DNA of 64,000 bases, taken from positions 66,560-130,559 of the forward strand of contig JAQUCP010000006.1 in NCBI GenBank assembly GCA_028686135.1. Direction: 5' to 3'. Source of the DNA: UBA12481 sp012523435. Its GTDB lineage: Bacteria > Bacteroidota > Bacteroidia > Bacteroidales > UBA12481. The notes beneath the pieces were generated by a model that was not told the origin of the DNA, ran no database searches, and worked only from the letters and a program-made list of their open reading frames with translations. The first letter of the stretch is position 1. Every line of letters starts with the position of its first letter. Positions 54,639 through 63,289 of this stretch are shown here, piece after piece. Both the position numbers and the translations under genes were made by a program.

Positions 54639-57452
54639 ATGAAAAGAAAAATTTTTTTCTCACTTTTCTGGGTGGTAACCTCGTGTAGTATCGGTTTCTC
54701 CCAGTACGTCAGCGTAAACTGTGATGGTTTTTCAGTCAATGGCAGCTCCTTTAGGCCTCTAATAGTCAGTTATTGTGTGGATTTCTATTTTAATGGATCT
54801 TCTTGGTATGTTTCGCCAAATGGAAACTACAGTACTACTTGGGGATATCCATACAATCAGGATGGCCGATTTTGTTTTAGTACGACCACAGATCAAAGTA
54901 CCAGTTCTAGTGTTCTTAATTCGGATTTAACCCTTATTAAAAACATGGGTTTTAATACCGTACGAATTCATGGAATTGGACCGAACACCTCAGGAACAAG
55001 CTTGCTGGTAAAACCCAATAATAATTACTCCACTTATTTTTCATTGTTGGATGACCTTCTTAGTAGAATTGCGGCGGCTCAATTAAAAGCTATCCTACTC
55101 ATTGGAGCACCTCAAGCTTGGAATATTCATGATAGCTATAAGACATTTCTTGAAAATGTGGCTAACCATTATAAAAACAACACTACCGTGTTTGCTTATA
55201 GTATAATGGCGGAGCTAAACTCCAGCTGGTCGCTTGGAAGCCCAAATGACAAAATGAAAATTTCCAACTGGGTCACAGAATGGTGCGATGCAATAAAAAA
55301 ATACGATAATAATCATCTAATATATGTTGGTCCGATGTTGCCGCAAACTTGCGTTGCCTGGGATCCCCTGGTTATGCCAATTGATTTTGTAGGAATGCAT
55401 TATTATGCTTGGAGTGAGAATCTTACAACTTCACAAGATATTGTAGCTTCTTATCTTTATTGGACAGGGAAAAGTATTTCAATGCCTTGGATTATTGATG
55501 AAACAGGGTTTAGCGGGACATCGCAACCAGAAACTTCCCCAAAGACGGGTAGTGAAGCCGACCAAAGCAGCTATAGTACACATATAAGTACGAGAACGTT
55601 AGATTGTGGCGGAAAGGGGTTTTCTTGGTGGCAATTTAGAGATATTAATTGGGTTGCTTCTGATGGCGACACTTGCTATGAAAAATTCTTTGGAACATAT
55701 CGTCGTTGGTGGAATGGTTCAAATACCTCGAAATCGGTTTCGACTACATTTTCCGGATTCCAATCAATAACGCCATCCAGTTCACGGTGCACCAAACCAA
55801 GTAGCTATTATAATATGTATAACTACTCAACAGACAGACTTACAGGGTATGTAAAGGATAATAATAATCAACCAATAGCTAACGCGGTAGTATGGGCCAT
55901 GGCCTATGGAACTGGTAGCTATATAACCTATTCTAAATCCGATGGAAGTGGATATTTCGAACTAAATACAGGAACACCACTTTCAAATCTGAATGTAATT
56001 TGGATATCAGCACCTGGATATTCCACAGTACAAGATTTAAGCAATCTTTCGACAAGCGGAAAAACTTACACCTTACGGCTAATTAACTCTAAAGGTTGGA
56101 CTAAAAAATGGCAAAATAGCAATGGGTATTCATTGGGTTCCTGGACGATTAGTTCGACGGACAAATTCTATAAGGGAGATTTTAATGGGGATGGGAAATC
56201 AGAAATCCTTCGATGTCAAACTGGCGGTAGCCCCGATAGGATTATCATGCTAAGTTTTAACAATAACACTGCAGATTGGCAAATAGAATGGAATAACAAC
56301 CTGGACCCCAACAGAGGCGATGGAATTTATTACATGAGGAATAACCTGGTTGTTGGTGATTTTGATGGTGATGGCAAAGATGACATTATTGGATTTAATG
56401 GGAATGATGTCAAAACGTTCAAGTATCAGTCGGGCAATTGGACTCTTTGGGAAACAAATAATGGACAAATCAATAATCCCCAGTATCCATTAAGCTATAT
56501 TCAGCCATATCAAGATTATGTTTTGTCTGGCAATTTTGATGGAGTTGGAGGTGATGACCTTTTAGCCTCTGACTTACCTTCAGGGTACACAACTTGGTTC
56601 AAGTATACATCCGGAAATTCTTGGCAATGGGTTAATTCTGATTATGGATACACGAACAATCCTACGTATTCTATGAGTTATATGAGACCGTATCGAGATC
56701 AATTCATTGTGGGTGACTTCGATGGCGATGGTCAGGATGAAGTTCTCGGCAATGACTTGCCAAATGGCTGGATGACCATGTTCAAATATGAAAACGGGAC
56801 TTGGAATTGGAAATGGAGTGATGGGGGTAATGATAACTGCGGAATGAGAGGATTTCGAAGTAATTTGGTCGTCGGCAATTTCGATCGCGACAATTCAGAT
56901 GAACTGCTTGGGTTGAATAGTACTGGAGTGAAATTTGACTATATCTCAAATCAATTTTCCATAACATGGACTACAACTGGCTCGAATTATTTCTCTGATT
57001 GGGACATTTATCCACCTACCAATCTATATCTAAGCATTAAGACAAACCAAAATTCAACACAACAATTACTTTGTATAAAGGGCACTTTGGCCGCGTCGTA
57101 TTCTTTTAATACAACTACAGAATGTACACCACTACCGCCTTTAGTTTCCTCAACTGATTCTGAGTCGAAAGAAAAGGATAAAGTTACCGATCTAAATCCA
57201 GAGATTCAGCTATTTCCAAATCCAGCTTTGAAAGAATTAAGTATTATATTAACTTCGTCGGAATTTGAAACCAACTGGAAAATGTATATTTATAACATTC
57301 AAGGCCAAAATGTTAAGTCGATTGAGGTGCCGGATTTCAATCAACGAACTTATTTGAAAGTTAACCTGGAAGACTTTGAGCCTGGGGTGTATTTTGTAAA
57401 AGTCTTTACTGAAAAGGAAACCATTACAAATAAGTTTATCAAATCGAAATAA
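54639..57452 (+). CDS. Secreted GH5-like glycoside hydrolase with FG-GAP repeats and T9SS tail
   Basis: 937 residues with signal peptide (MKRKIFFSLFWVVTSCSIGFSQ). Residues ~20-390 read as a TIM-barrel glycosidase of the GH5/mannanase type: NMGFNTVRIHGIGPN, candidate acid/base Glu in SIMAELNSSW and nucleophile Glu in WIIDETGFSG. A CarboxypepD_reg-like domain follows (~405-485, TGYVKDNNNQPIANAVVWA), then FG-GAP/VCBS repeats (GDFNGDGKSEIL, GDFDGDGKDDIIG, GDFDGDGQDEVLG), then a T9SS type A sorting domain (IQLFPNPALKELSI). It is clearly AT-richer than the core genes, suggesting transfer. Substrate unknown. Confidence 0.75.
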   Translation: MKRKIFFSLFWVVTSCSIGFSQYVSVNCDGFSVNGSSFRPLIVSYCVDFYFNGSSWYVSPNGNYSTTWGYPYNQDGRFCFSTTTDQSTSSSVLNSDLTLIKNMGFNTVRIHGIGPNTSGTSLLVKPNNNYSTYFSLLDDLLSRIAAAQLKAILLIGAPQAWNIHDSYKTFLENVANHYKNNTTVFAYSIMAELNSSWSLGSPNDKMKISNWVTEWCDAIKKYDNNHLIYVGPMLPQTCVAWDPLVMPIDFVGMHYYAWSENLTTSQDIVASYLYWTGKSISMPWIIDETGFSGTSQPETSPKTGSEADQSSYSTHISTRTLDCGGKGFSWWQFRDINWVASDGDTCYEKFFGTYRRWWNGSNTSKSVSTTFSGFQSITPSSSRCTKPSSYYNMYNYSTDRLTGYVKDNNNQPIANAVVWAMAYGTGSYITYSKSDGSGYFELNTGTPLSNLNVIWISAPGYSTVQDLSNLSTSGKTYTLRLINSKGWTKKWQNSNGYSLGSWTISSTDKFYKGDFNGDGKSEILRCQTGGSPDRIIMLSFNNNTADWQIEWNNNLDPNRGDGIYYMRNNLVVGDFDGDGKDDIIGFNGNDVKTFKYQSGNWTLWETNNGQINNPQYPLSYIQPYQDYVLSGNFDGVGGDDLLASDLPSGYTTWFKYTSGNSWQWVNSDYGYTNNPTYSMSYMRPYRDQFIVGDFDGDGQDEVLGNDLPNGWMTMFKYENGTWNWKWSDGGNDNCGMRGFRSNLVVGNFDRDNSDELLGLNSTGVKFDYISNQFSITWTTTGSNYFSDWDIYPPTNLYLSIKTNQNSTQQLLCIKGTLAASYSFNTTTECTPLPPLVSSTDSESKEKDKVTDLNPEIQLFPNPALKELSIILTSSEFETNWKMYIYNIQGQNVKSIEVPDFNQRTYLKVNLEDFEPGVYFVKVFTEKETITNKFIKSK

Positions 57453-57454
57453 TC

Positions 57455-58315
57455 ATGATTAATCGTATTAAGACCATAGCTAAGCTACTTTTACCTAAGT
57501 ATCAAAAGTTGATATTAGAATATCCTGTTGAACTTAAGCCAAGATTTGGATACGGAAAATCACCTCATTCATTAATCAGCGATATATTGGAATCTCAACG
57601 ACCTAGTTATGAAAAGTTAATCAGTGAAATTATTGGTTTTCAATCGGTTTTTTCTACCTTCAAGGACTCAGCTCGGGAAAAAGATGAAAATCAACCAGCA
57701 TGGAATAATGGTTACCTACCCGGTCTTGATATTGTAACTCTGTATGCAATGATTTCTCATTTTAAGCCAGTTCACTATTTCGAAATTGGTTCGGGGAACT
57801 CAACAAAGGTTGCACGTAAATCAATCAGTAATAACGGATTGAAGACTAAGATTATCTCTATTGATCCACAACCGCGTGCTAATATTGATGTTTTGGCAGA
57901 CGAAGTGATCAGGGAGCCCTTAGAGAATTTGAATTCTATCAAATCAATAGTTGACCGCTTGCAAGAAAACGACATTCTATTCATTGATAATTCACACAGG
58001 TGTTTACCAAATTCGGATGCAACGGTCTGTTTTCTGGAATTGCTTCCTTATCTCAAAAAAGGTGTAATCGTGCATTTTCATGATATATACCTTCCATTTG
58101 ACTATCCCCAGTTTATGTGTGATCGATTTTACTCGGAGCAATATGTGCTGGCTGGTTTTATCCTTGCAAACCCGGAAAAATATAAACCTATTTTTCCAGC
58201 TCAATTTATTAGTAATGATAAACAACTAACGGAATTATTGAATCCATTTTGGTCAGATCCTGCTTTTTCCGGAATTGAAAAACATGGTGGATCTTTCTGG
58301 ATTCAAATTGGATAG
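57455..58315 (+). CDS. Class I SAM-dependent methyltransferase
   Basis: 286 residues, cytoplasmic. The SAM-binding strand and loop are HYFEIGSGNSTKVARK, followed by IISIDPQPR and NDILFIDNSHRCLPNSDA, and VIVHFHDIYLPFDYP, as in Methyltransf_24 proteins of glycan clusters. It starts 2 bp after the GH-like gene and shares its AT-rich composition, so the two form one acquired unit. Substrate unknown. Confidence 0.75.
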   Translation: MINRIKTIAKLLLPKYQKLILEYPVELKPRFGYGKSPHSLISDILESQRPSYEKLISEIIGFQSVFSTFKDSAREKDENQPAWNNGYLPGLDIVTLYAMISHFKPVHYFEIGSGNSTKVARKSISNNGLKTKIISIDPQPRANIDVLADEVIREPLENLNSIKSIVDRLQENDILFIDNSHRCLPNSDATVCFLELLPYLKKGVIVHFHDIYLPFDYPQFMCDRFYSEQYVLAGFILANPEKYKPIFPAQFISNDKQLTELLNPFWSDPAFSGIEKHGGSFWIQIG

Positions 58316-58425
58316 AATCCAGGGTTACAGAAAAGTTGGTTCAGCGATATGACATGATTGTTGCAATAATCATCGTAATTCTTTTCATCAGTTTTAGCCC
58401 GGATTATTCATAAACCTAACTGATC

Positions 58426-58692
58426 TTCTACAGTTGATTTTTGTAAATAATTCAAAGACAATTAATTAAGAGAGATAAAAAAGTCTTTGGCACTACAAGT
58501 GACCCATGATAAAGCAACAAGATTCTTAGTTTACTATAGTGTACGAATGGCTGGTGGAAGTGCCACACCGACTGCTTTGCAAACGATTGAACACACCCCC
58601 CGACTCGCGGTGCGGATGACGATCCGGGAGGAACCTTCTTCCAGGGTCACTTCCCGCCGAGCTGACAAATCCCGTTTAGGTCTTCCCATTTT
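58426..58692 (-). pseudogene. IS1634-family transposase 3' fragment with IS end
   Basis: The minus strand encodes the C-terminal end of the transposase seen at 63289-63699 (LEEGSSRIVIRT, VGVALPPAIRTL and stop at 58534-58536), followed by the same non-coding IS end as at 63700-63815. Only about 45-50 codons remain, with a one-base deletion near 58680. It is in inverted orientation relative to the 63-kb copy. Confidence 0.8.
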
Positions 58693-58766
58693 CTCTTAGT
58701 TAAAGGTATTCGAAAATCGACCGAAACACTACTTTAGAATGGTCCAGTTTTTTAGGGGGGAGGTCA
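58684..58766 (-). mobile_element. IS3-type left end joined to the IS1634 remnant
   Basis: Read on the minus strand it begins TGACCTCCCCCCTAAAAAAC and then TGGACCATTC, in the style of IS3-family ends, and reaches an ATG (MGRPKR...) at ~58692. There it joins IS1634 sequence across about 12 bp of near-identity (TGGGAAGAC...TAAACGGG). Remnant only. From 58767 to 58863 I see nothing recognisable. Confidence 0.45.
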
Positions 58767-58863
58767 CTTTTTTTACTTATAGATGTGTCTACTCCTGGTA
58801 CTCATAAATAGTAGCAGGAAGGCTTTCCAATTGAGATCATCCATGCGGGGGAATCTTCACAAG

Positions 58864-59739
58864 CTAATGAATCACCACCGGCAGCGACACCTGCAAGCTG
58901 GCCGTGAGCAACTGCGTCAGAAGGTCTGGCGTGCCCACCAGGTAATTGCCGCAATAAACGATGGTGCGCTGATTTTCAAGCGCCTCCCTGACACTTTCCG
59001 GCGTTTTCTCCTTCGCGAAAATTAGCGTCACCGTCCGGTGCCGGTCGGGCGTATAGGCATAATGGCTCACCCCGTGGATGTCTGAATTCCCGAGCAGAGT
59101 AAGGTGGTACCTTTGGGCCAGGACGAGCGTCTCGGGCCAGAACTCATCGCCGTTGCAGATCTCAATGCCGTTGATCTGACCCTGTTCCATCAGCTGGTAA
59201 AACCCTTCGTCAACCGGCGCATTCCCGTCCTTGGCCCGGGAGGTCCAGCCCGGATGGTTCCAGAACACGAATCCGCCCTGGTCTTTTGCCGCCTTGATCC
59301 GGATCGAGGGGGTCTTGTTCTTGAGTACGGTATCGTTCTGATTGTTAATAAACAACGCGTTGAAATGATCCGATGTGGCGGAGATCTCCCCTCCCGGGAT
59401 CATGATCAATGGCTTGTTTTTGGCCGCATTGAGGATGAGCTCGGTGCTGGCCAGATTATCTTCGGGGATGTACTTTTTAAATGGATGATATTCCACATGA
59501 TCGGTCATCGAGATCACATCCAGTCCTTCTGCCAGGGCCTCCTCCACCCGAACGGTTGGCCAAACGGAAGCATCCGAGAAAACCGAATGGGTATGCAGAT
59601 CGGCCACCAGGGTATGAAACCCCGGGATATCCGGGAATTGGATCTTCGGGGTGGCGCTGTTGGTCCGTACGAACGGCTGAGCGATCGCCATCATCGCGGA
59701 AGCAGCAACCAGGGCGAGGGAGAAGAGAAATCGTTTCAT
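58864..59739 (-). CDS. PHP-domain phosphoesterase, exported, probably C-terminally truncated
   Basis: 291 residues from the ATG at 59739, giving signal peptide MKRFLFSLALVAASAMMAIAQ. The PHP metal ligands are visible: DLHTHSVFSD, MTDHVEYH, GGEISA, FWNHPGW and GNSDIHG. It resembles exported Sb-PDE-like phosphodiesterases of Bacteroidota, which in my memory are about 100 residues longer with a C-terminal beta domain. Here the protein stops at SLQVSLPVVIH close to IS remnants, so truncation by rearrangement is likely. Composition is like the core genome, unlike the AT-rich cargo on each side. Confidence 0.75.
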   Translation of the reverse strand: MKRFLFSLALVAASAMMAIAQPFVRTNSATPKIQFPDIPGFHTLVADLHTHSVFSDASVWPTVRVEEALAEGLDVISMTDHVEYHPFKKYIPEDNLASTELILNAAKNKPLIMIPGGEISATSDHFNALFINNQNDTVLKNKTPSIRIKAAKDQGGFVFWNHPGWTSRAKDGNAPVDEGFYQLMEQGQINGIEICNGDEFWPETLVLAQRYHLTLLGNSDIHGVSHYAYTPDRHRTVTLIFAKEKTPESVREALENQRTIVYCGNYLVGTPDLLTQLLTASLQVSLPVVIH

Positions 59740-59833
59740 CGTGGGTGTCGGTTTTTGTTTGACGGTTTCACATATCAAATATACAAAAACCAACCGATAT
59801 CAAGGCCGTAAGACAGGTCAAATCCGACCCGGG

Positions 59834-60217
59834 CTAAGCTGTCTCGGCTGCCCAATCTGAATCATTCGGAACGTTTACCAATCCAAGTACCTTTCCGAGG
59901 GCGACATGAGCGGCTGACTCGAATTCAATTTTTAACTTAGGCCAAAGGTCCAGGATTTCAAGCAACTGTTCTTCCTTCAAGGTCCCCTTGACATGCTCCT
60001 GGCACAACCATACCAGCCACCCCGGATCGAGATCTTGTGACTGGCAATATCGTACCAGACTAGTGAGAAGTGGCACGGTTCCCTTACAAGAATATTTGTA
60101 GAGATTCACACCGGCCATCCTGCTGGCCGAATTCAGGCTGCGAGCCTTCTTTTGGGGCAATTGCGTCATCATTTTTCTGACCGCATCGCAGATTTTAATT
60201 TCTGTAGCTGTATGCAT
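59834..60217 (-). CDS. Small helical protein of unknown function
   Basis: 127 residues from the ATG at 60217; the frame is open to 60271. Helical, soluble, with no recognised motif. Segments SASRMAGVNLYKYSC and LLEILDLWPKLKIEFES suggest a DNA-binding or adaptor fold, but I cannot name a family. The leader and start codon form part of a sequence repeated at 53170-53212. Confidence 0.55.
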   Translation of the reverse strand: MHTATEIKICDAVRKMMTQLPQKKARSLNSASRMAGVNLYKYSCKGTVPLLTSLVRYCQSQDLDPGWLVWLCQEHVKGTLKEEQLLEILDLWPKLKIEFESAAHVALGKVLGLVNVPNDSDWAAETA

Positions 60218-60246
60218 TGGCTTGCTGGTTTGGTGGTTAAGCTGTC

Positions 60247-60254
60247 CAAATATA
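60247..60254 (-). promoter_or_regulatory. -7 element upstream of the small helical gene
   Basis: TATATTTG on the minus strand matches TAnnTTTG about 30 bp before the start at 60217. A -33 TTG at the right spacing is not evident. Confidence 0.45.
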
Positions 60255-60320
60255 AGACAAACTGCTATCATTTTAAGCCTCCAGAACCCAGTTTGGTCTA
60301 CTTTCTCAATTCGCTTATAA

Positions 60321-60331
60321 GGGGGGGGGGG
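60321..60331 (+). repeat. Homopolymer of eleven Gs
   Basis: An uninterrupted run of eleven G residues in the non-coding stretch between the small helical gene and repeat copy B. Prone to slippage and to sequencing error. No gene start lies close enough to make phase variation obvious. Confidence 0.9.
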
Positions 60332-60380
60332 TAATGCGTTGATATTCTGTTACTTTTGCTCGCTGACCCATTATTTCAAT

Positions 60381-60835
60381 TTGGTCTCCTTTCTCAACAT
60401 TTTCCTTGGCGGCAATAGATCAAGAGTCTAACTTTATAACAGAGAAAAAAAGTGATTTCACCCAAACAATGAACCGATTACCATACGATGGAACAGAAAA
60501 AAAAGGTCTCTCCCTGGGGTAGTCTCTGGCTGAAGCAGGATAACATGACGATGGATGTGTATTCCACCGTGATTACCTGCCACGGGAGTCAGGACGGAGT
60601 AGAGAAAGGAATCAACCCGAAAAGGCACGATCGGGGCTTGCGCCATCCGGATCTTTCAACAAGGAGCTTCCAATGCATTGCAATAGGATCTTACCTGATT
60701 ATAACAGGTCGGAAAACGACCTTGAAGCTCTCCGCCAAACAAAATCGGCGACTCTTTTTTGAGGGTGTGTTCTCGAAAGTAGCGAACCTGTCACCCTAAT
60801 TTCGAATTTCTAATGCATAAAATGGGGTTAATATT
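60381..60835 (+). repeat. Structured long repeat, copy B, carrying a 202-bp insertion
   Basis: Matches copy A from TTGGTC-like sequence through TTTCTAATGCATAAA. The match is broken at 60527-60728 by about 202 bp not present in copy A. The insertion is flanked by TCTC on both sides (60523-60526, 60729-60732) and lies exactly in the loop of the small hairpin seen in copy A. The insert ends in a hairpin AGGTCG-GAAAA-CGACCT. It lies upstream of the AT-rich cargo beginning at 60885. A shorter partial duplicate of its first bases lies at about 60289-60318. Confidence 0.75.
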
Positions 60836-60884
60836 TCTCCGTACATCAGATATAGGAAACTTTCTTTATTAAAAATAGATAGCC

Positions 60885-61166
60885 ATGGTTAAAAAAGCTA
60901 AACTATTAGTCGGAATACTTGTACTTGTGTTAGCACTTGCGTCATGGGAAACAGCAAACTTTGCTGAAACATATTATTGTTACGTTCCTGGAACCATCAC
61001 TTGGAATGCTGGGACAAGAGTTATGGGGATCTGCTATTATGGCCTTAATATTGAGGGCGAAGTGAAAGAATGCAACCATGAGGAGTGCGGGCAATGCACT
61101 GCAGCATCATGTTTAACAACCAGTTTGGGATGCAGATACGTGAGGTTCGCCACACCGATTGAATGA
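60885..61166 (+). CDS. Small exported cysteine-rich peptide (NVEALA-like)
   Basis: 93 residues. Hydrophobic leader (AKLLVGILVLVLALASWETANFAET) and a mature part with eight cysteines (YYCYVPG, GICYYG, ECNHEECGQC, SCLTTSLGC). It ends YVRFATPIE, like its downstream neighbour. Leader, size and position beside a 6-bladed propeller gene resemble the NVEALA small exported proteins of Bacteroidota, with NFAET standing where NVEALA would be; this identification is tentative. Confidence 0.6.
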   Translation: MVKKAKLLVGILVLVLALASWETANFAETYYCYVPGTITWNAGTRVMGICYYGLNIEGEVKECNHEECGQCTAASCLTTSLGCRYVRFATPIE

Positions 61167-61187
61167 AAATTTATAAATCTAATAACA

Positions 61188-61478
61188 ATGAACACTTTAA
61201 AGAGAATAAAAATTTTCCTAGGAGCAATCATTATACTTTCTGGTATAATTTCCCTTTCGTTTTCCATTCCTGAGGATCCGAATAACTGCTTGGGCAAAAT
61301 GACGGGACCCTACCCTTATCAACTAGTAATAACTGGGGCTTGCTACTTTAATATGCAGCTGATAGGAGACGTTTGGACGTGCAATATAAATGAGATAGGT
61401 TTTTGTGGACATAGGTATTGTTATCCAGACAATCCAGGCTGCTCCTTTCATCGATATGCTGAGCCTATAGTGATATAA
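61188..61478 (+). CDS. Small exported cysteine-rich peptide, diverged paralogue
   Basis: 96 residues with a hydrophobic leader (IFLGAIIILSGIISLSFS). Cysteine spacing and ending parallel the preceding gene (GACYFNMQLIGDVWTC, FCGHRYC, PGCSFHRYAEPI). The mature part has six cysteines. It lies 21 bp downstream, so the two form a pair that probably arose by duplication. Function unknown. Confidence 0.6.
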   Translation: MNTLKRIKIFLGAIIILSGIISLSFSIPEDPNNCLGKMTGPYPYQLVITGACYFNMQLIGDVWTCNINEIGFCGHRYCYPDNPGCSFHRYAEPIVI

Positions 61479-61508
61479 TATTACGAACAATTAAACACCA
61501 TTATTGAC

Positions 61509-62663
61509 ATGAGAAGTATAATAGTTTTCTTGATTTTATCAATTTCTCTAATCTGTAATTGTCAGGATTTCGATGAAATATTAATATCACAGCTCGTCAA
61601 GCACGAAAGGGATCCGAGTTTAAGCGAAATTGCTGATGACGTAAGTTTTGTCAAGCTTGAGACAAGTGAAGAAAGCCTAATCGGATCGATTGAAGCAATT
61701 ACGAATTGGCAAGATCGAATTCTAATTATGGCTAATAATGGGAAATCATTGCTCGTATTTGCTAAAGAAGGAAGGTTTCAGGGGAATATTGGGAAAATTG
61801 GTAAAGGCCCTGGAGAATTCCTTGAAATTTACGGTATGGCTGTTGATCCAAAAGATAATCATCTTTTCCTTCTGGACAACGGAAATGGCAAGATTCTAGA
61901 ATTTAATACAAAGCTTGAATTCATTCAAGAACGGAAAATGCCATTCTATGCTACAGGCTTGATTAAAACCAAACAAGGGTTCTTTTTTTATACCGGCTCG
62001 GTTTATGCATACCGCAACGATGGTTTTCTCCTTACGGAAACTACCGATGATTTAACAGTTACAGCAAAGTTCCATCCTAGGCCAACAATGAAAGGAAAGC
62101 CTGATAGGGTCAGAACCCTGTATAGTGATCAAGAGGAGATCATTTATTGGGAGCCCTATTGGGATACAGTTTATTCATTCGATGGAAAATCAGTGAAGAC
62201 CAAGTACCATTTTAATATAGGGAAAAATCGAATCCCCCAAAAGCTATTGGAGGAACCCAGCATTCTTTCCAATAATGTTGACAGCTATTGTTGGGTAGTT
62301 GGTTATAAGGAGTTTGCAAATTTTCTATATATCGATTTTATTGACAAGAATCGAAGGGCGAAGAAACTTTACTTCAATAAAGAGGATAACTCCGGATATT
62401 GTATTCCTGGAAGCATGCAATATCAGAATTGGGGATTTATAAACGATTTCTCTGGGGGACCATTATTCCCTTTGGATTATAAGATGGGAGGAAATGAGGT
62501 TGCTTGTTTCTATGAAATTATAGATTTAAAAAAATTTCTCGCCGACGGGCTTATCAGTCCAAATAGGGCAAAGGATTCATCCAAAACAAAGGAATTGATT
62601 GCAATGATCCGTGGGTCATCTGTTGAAGAAAACCCAATCCTTTTTATCGCCAAACTCAAATGA
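61509..62663 (+). CDS. 6-bladed beta-propeller protein (BF3164-like)
   Basis: 384 residues with signal peptide ending ICNCQ (possibly a lipobox, LICNC). The first strand DVSFVKLETSEESLIGSI, then FQGNIGKIGKGPGEF (blade signature of the family) and FLLDNGNGKILEFN are typical of Bacteroidota 6-bladed propellers that sit beside small exported peptides. The role is unknown. AT-rich. Its stop overlaps the start of the thioredoxin-like gene by 4 bp. Confidence 0.75.
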   Translation: MRSIIVFLILSISLICNCQDFDEILISQLVKHERDPSLSEIADDVSFVKLETSEESLIGSIEAITNWQDRILIMANNGKSLLVFAKEGRFQGNIGKIGKGPGEFLEIYGMAVDPKDNHLFLLDNGNGKILEFNTKLEFIQERKMPFYATGLIKTKQGFFFYTGSVYAYRNDGFLLTETTDDLTVTAKFHPRPTMKGKPDRVRTLYSDQEEIIYWEPYWDTVYSFDGKSVKTKYHFNIGKNRIPQKLLEEPSILSNNVDSYCWVVGYKEFANFLYIDFIDKNRRAKKLYFNKEDNSGYCIPGSMQYQNWGFINDFSGGPLFPLDYKMGGNEVACFYEIIDLKKFLADGLISPNRAKDSSKTKELIAMIRGSSVEENPILFIAKLK

Positions 62664-63289
62664 AAAAGAATATTTCTGAAATCTTAAGCTCTATCGTCTT
62701 TGCTGCAGTCTGTATTTTAGCTTTGGCATTGATTATTGCTAATAGAAAACTTCATGTTGATCTAATCAACAGTAGGGAGAGCATTCAGTCACAATCGCTA
62801 ATTAACAGGAGCTGTTTTATTGAAACAGTGAGTGAAATATACGAGAATCAATGGAAATATTTGAATTGGGATTTTAAAGTGTTCTCTTTTAATTCAATGG
62901 AGGAAACTCTCCTTGACTCAATAATAGGCGATGATATTTGTCTGTTTCTTAGGACATCAAAAGGTGATTGTTCTGCTTGTATAGATAGTGTGTATTCTTC
63001 AATAAAAGCAGCTTTTGATATTTTGGACCTTAAGAGAATTATTGTTCTGACTGATGAAGACCATCCAAGAAAGATTCTTTCCTATCAGCGAATTCATAAT
63101 ATCAACTTTCCGGTTTATAAAGTTGATATTGGCTTATTACCCTTAACTTTTGAGAATCACACTCCCTATTTGTTTATTCTTGATGAAGACAGAAAAGTAA
63201 TGATGCCGCATAAAGTTGACATAACAATACCTCAACTTACCAAGAATTACTTAATGATAGTTCGGAACAAGTTCTTGCTAACACATTAG
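62660..63289 (+). CDS. Membrane-anchored thioredoxin-like protein
   Basis: 209 residues. N-terminal membrane segment (SSIVFAAVCILALALIIA) and a periplasmic thioredoxin-like domain with the pair CSAC (SKGDCSACIDSVYSS) and a cis-Pro region NHTPYLFILDED. It could form or reduce disulfides in the two cysteine-rich peptides of the same unit; that link is inference. The stop codon lies exactly at the junction with an IS1634 fragment, so the last residues may be altered. Confidence 0.65.
   Translation: MKKNISEILSSIVFAAVCILALALIIANRKLHVDLINSRESIQSQSLINRSCFIETVSEIYENQWKYLNWDFKVFSFNSMEETLLDSIIGDDICLFLRTSKGDCSACIDSVYSSIKAAFDILDLKRIIVLTDEDHPRKILSYQRIHNINFPVYKVDIGLLPLTFENHTPYLFILDEDRKVMMPHKVDITIPQLTKNYLMIVRNKFLLTH

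Noticed and set aside
58487..58699. 70-codon plus-strand frame resembling a repeated small protein (MALQVTH...)
   Set aside because: It is the antisense of the IS1634 transposase fragment; the same frame appears opposite 63462-63746, which explains the similarity.
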